This document shows, one piece after another, positions 23,193 through 24,686 of a stretch of DNA of 24,686 nt. The position numbers were made by a program, and so were the translations under genes. Every line of letters begins with the position of its first letter. Within the stretch, counting starts at the first letter, position 1. Below the pieces are notes generated by a model. That model saw only the letters and a program-made list of their open reading frames with translations. It had not been told where the DNA came from and did no database searches. The DNA lies in contig CAMBFP010000002.1 in the NCBI GenBank assembly GCA_945865745.1, forward strand, positions 1 through 24,686, read 5' to 3'. Source of the DNA: Rhizobium sp. Q54 (GTDB lineage Bacteria; Pseudomonadota; Alphaproteobacteria; Rickettsiales; UBA1997).

Positions 23193-24100
23193 TGAAGGCC
23201 AATCTAACCATCATTATTCTAACCTATAACAGTTCCCACGTAATCAAAAACTGTTTAAGTAATCTTAACTGCGATAAGTACAAGGTCGTGGTTGTTGATA
23301 ACGCTAGCAAAGACAACACAGTTGAACTCGTTAAGGCGGACTTTCCAAAAGTGCAGTTGATTCAACTCGCGAAAAATTTTGGCTATGGACGAGGAAATAA
23401 TGTTGCCTTACGTCAAGTTGAGACCGAATTTGCTTTGGTTTTAAATCCCGATGCCTTGATTTCTGAAGATAGTATTGACGTAGTTTTGCAAGAGATAATA
23501 GTAAATGAAAAGGTTGCAGTTGCGGGTCCATTAATTTTGACGCAAGCCAGTATTTCTGATGAAGCCATCAACATCGCGAAGGCTAAAATAGAAAAAGATT
23601 TTTCTACCATCAGAGATATATATTACAAAAAAGTAGGTAACGGTTTTGATAGTAGATTTATCAGCGGCGCCTGCATTTTTCTGCGCATGCATGTTTTTCA
23701 AAAACTTGTGTTTTTCGACGAGAAAATTTTTCTATTTTACGAAGACGATGAGATCTGTTTGCGCGCAAAAAGAAATGGTTATGAAAATTTGACCGTGCCA
23801 CAAGCAGTTGTTTGCCACGTTGGTGGCTCATCTTCAAAGAAAACATTGCGAGAAATTTATCGCAGAGATTGGCATTTAAAAGGCTGGTCAAAGCTTTATT
23901 GGAAAAAGGTGCGTAGGGGGAAATTTAGTGCAAAAAAATCATCGCTGAGATTGACTTGTTATTATTTTATAAGATTTTTGACGTCATTAATAAAGCTTGA
24001 TTCTGAGGCTGCGGCGAAGAATATCGGTGCTTGCGCTGGATCCTTATCTTTTTTGGTCGGATTTGACTCTTTCAAGAAGGATAATACTCCAAGAGGATAA
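23192..24100 (+). CDS. GT2 glycosyltransferase (rhamnosyltransferase-like)
   Basis: This 302-residue GT-A enzyme resembles the WbbL/RfbF-type rhamnosyltransferase branch of GT2. It has LTIIILTYNSSHVIKNCLSNL, VVVDNASKDNTVELV, AKNFGYGRGNNVAL near residues 58-71 and LVLNPDALIS with the NPD motif. FISGACIFLRMHVFQKLVFFDEKIFLFYEDDEICLR follows near 155-190, with the EDDE catalytic cluster. A basic, partly hydrophobic tail follows. The ATG at 23192 overlaps the rfbB stop; a longer frame from 23165 lies inside rfbB and lacks support. Lying between rfbB and rfbC, it probably transfers rhamnose or a related dTDP-6-deoxy sugar. Confidence 0.87.
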   Translation: MKANLTIIILTYNSSHVIKNCLSNLNCDKYKVVVVDNASKDNTVELVKADFPKVQLIQLAKNFGYGRGNNVALRQVETEFALVLNPDALISEDSIDVVLQEIIVNEKVAVAGPLILTQASISDEAINIAKAKIEKDFSTIRDIYYKKVGNGFDSRFISGACIFLRMHVFQKLVFFDEKIFLFYEDDEICLRAKRNGYENLTVPQAVVCHVGGSSSKKTLREIYRRDWHLKGWSKLYWKKVRRGKFSAKKSSLRLTCYYFIRFLTSLIKLDSEAAAKNIGACAGSLSFLVGFDSFKKDNTPRG

Positions 24101-24111
24101 CTAAAACTTAT

Positions 24112-24663
24112 ATGAATTTCAAAGTCGAAACTAGCCAACTTGAGGGGCTAAAAATTATTACTCCAAAAGTCTTCAACGACAGTCGGGGGTTTTTTTATGA
24201 GTCGTATAAATCTTCCACCTTCAAGGAGATGGGTCTTGTCGACGATTTTATTCAGGCAAATCAATCATTTTCTTACAAAGACGTAGTACGCGGTTTGCAC
24301 TTTCAAGTTGGAAAATCAGCGCAAGCGAAGTTGGTTAGATGCTTGCGCGGTGAAATTCATGATGTGGCTGTCGATTTGCGTAAGAATTCACCTACCTTTG
24401 GAAAATCTTTTGGCATTAACTTGTCGCATAAAAATCGCGTGATGTTTTACATTCCGATTGGCTTCGCCCACGGTTTTTCGGTTTTATCGGATGAGGCGGA
24501 TGTCTTATATAATGTTTCTGGCGGCGAATATGATCCAGAGGCAGAATCGGGAATTCGCTTTGATGATCCTACTCTAGCGATTAGCTGGAAAGTGAACTAC
24601 CCAATTGTTTCGGACAAAGATCGTGATTTGCCATTTTTTAACGATTCACAAAACTTTTTTTAA
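24112..24663 (+). CDS. rfbC: dTDP-4-dehydrorhamnose 3,5-epimerase
   Basis: This cupin-fold epimerase of 183 residues converts dTDP-4-keto-6-deoxyglucose to dTDP-4-keto-L-rhamnose. The catalytic His63 is in VVRGLHFQ, followed by AQAKLVRCLRGEIHDVAVDLR and the IPIGFAHGFSVLSDEADVLYNVSGGEYDP block with the conserved Tyr. DSRGFFYESY near 23-32 and GIRFDDPTLAISW near 147 are also family features. It lies 11 bases after the glycosyltransferase gene and 1 base before the next start codon, in the order expected of an rfb operon. Confidence 0.95.
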   Translation: MNFKVETSQLEGLKIITPKVFNDSRGFFYESYKSSTFKEMGLVDDFIQANQSFSYKDVVRGLHFQVGKSAQAKLVRCLRGEIHDVAVDLRKNSPTFGKSFGINLSHKNRVMFYIPIGFAHGFSVLSDEADVLYNVSGGEYDPEAESGIRFDDPTLAISWKVNYPIVSDKDRDLPFFNDSQNFF

Positions 24664-24664
24664 A

Positions 24665-24686
24665 ATGACAAAAACTGTTTTGATTA
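24665..24686 (+). CDS. Start of next rfb gene, probably dTDP-4-dehydrorhamnose reductase (partial)
   Basis: An ATG one base after the rfbC stop opens a frame reading MTKTVLI before the window ends. The hydrophobic beta-strand start and the position after rfbC suggest RfbD, whose N-terminus has this shape, but seven residues cannot prove it. Confidence 0.4.

Noticed and set aside
1..24686. tRNA, rRNA or riboswitch genes
   Set aside because: I saw no cloverleaf, rRNA segment or glycine-riboswitch-like leader; the region upstream of gcvPA is too AT-rich and unstructured to call.

Overview
This is a compact, low-GC bacterial chromosome segment (about 40% G+C by eye). Genes often abut or overlap by 1 to 8 bases. 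Split glycine decarboxylase (gcvPA/gcvPB), UbiG, PssA, a type II dehydroquinase and an O-antigen-type sugar locus point to a Gram-negative proteobacterium. An AT-rich alphaproteobacterium, possibly Rickettsiales-like, fits best, but there is no rRNA, tRNA or other phylogenetic marker here, so that placement is weak.

Bases 1-7066 are housekeeping. On the minus strand lie gcvPB (cut by the window edge) and gcvPA, then ubiG on the plus strand. A minus-strand secreted or lipoprotein-like metallo-beta-lactamase-fold protein and transketolase follow, then pssA and aroQ on the plus strand. Several of these genes carry low-complexity or palindromic insertions: a 12-bp tandem repeat in ubiG, two 45-bp-spaced palindromic repeats in frame inside tkt, and an inverted heptad-repeat hairpin at the tkt/pssA divergence.

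Bases 7067-7681 hold no gene. They are a mosaic of REP-like hairpin pairs alternating with three decayed copies of a 60-bp piece of the 3' end of aroQ.

Bases 7682-24686 are a plus-strand surface-polysaccharide locus. It opens with an orphan ABC ATPase, a nucleotidyltransferase-kinase fusion, a small HAD phosphatase and a GT9-like glycosyltransferase. A CDP-sugar block follows: RfbG, a GT2 and a GT10-like glycosyltransferase, an RfbH-like dehydrase without iron-sulfur cysteines, an aminotransferase-GNAT fusion, RfbF, and a two-subunit transketolase-like pair. RfbF and RfbG should make CDP-4-keto-6-deoxyglucose. The dehydrase, aminotransferase and transketolase pair could then deoxygenate, aminate/acylate or branch it. 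A GT61-type glycosyltransferase gene after this block is frameshifted and cut by a decayed IS5-family element with inverted repeats and a TATAA direct repeat. The locus continues with dTDP-rhamnose-type genes (rfbB, a GT2, rfbC), and another gene begins at the right edge.

The most unusual features are the aroQ-tail/REP mosaic, the RfbH-like enzyme that keeps the His-for-Lys change but lacks the [2Fe-2S] cysteines, the split transketolase beside it, and the apparent loss of metal ligands in the MBL-fold protein.
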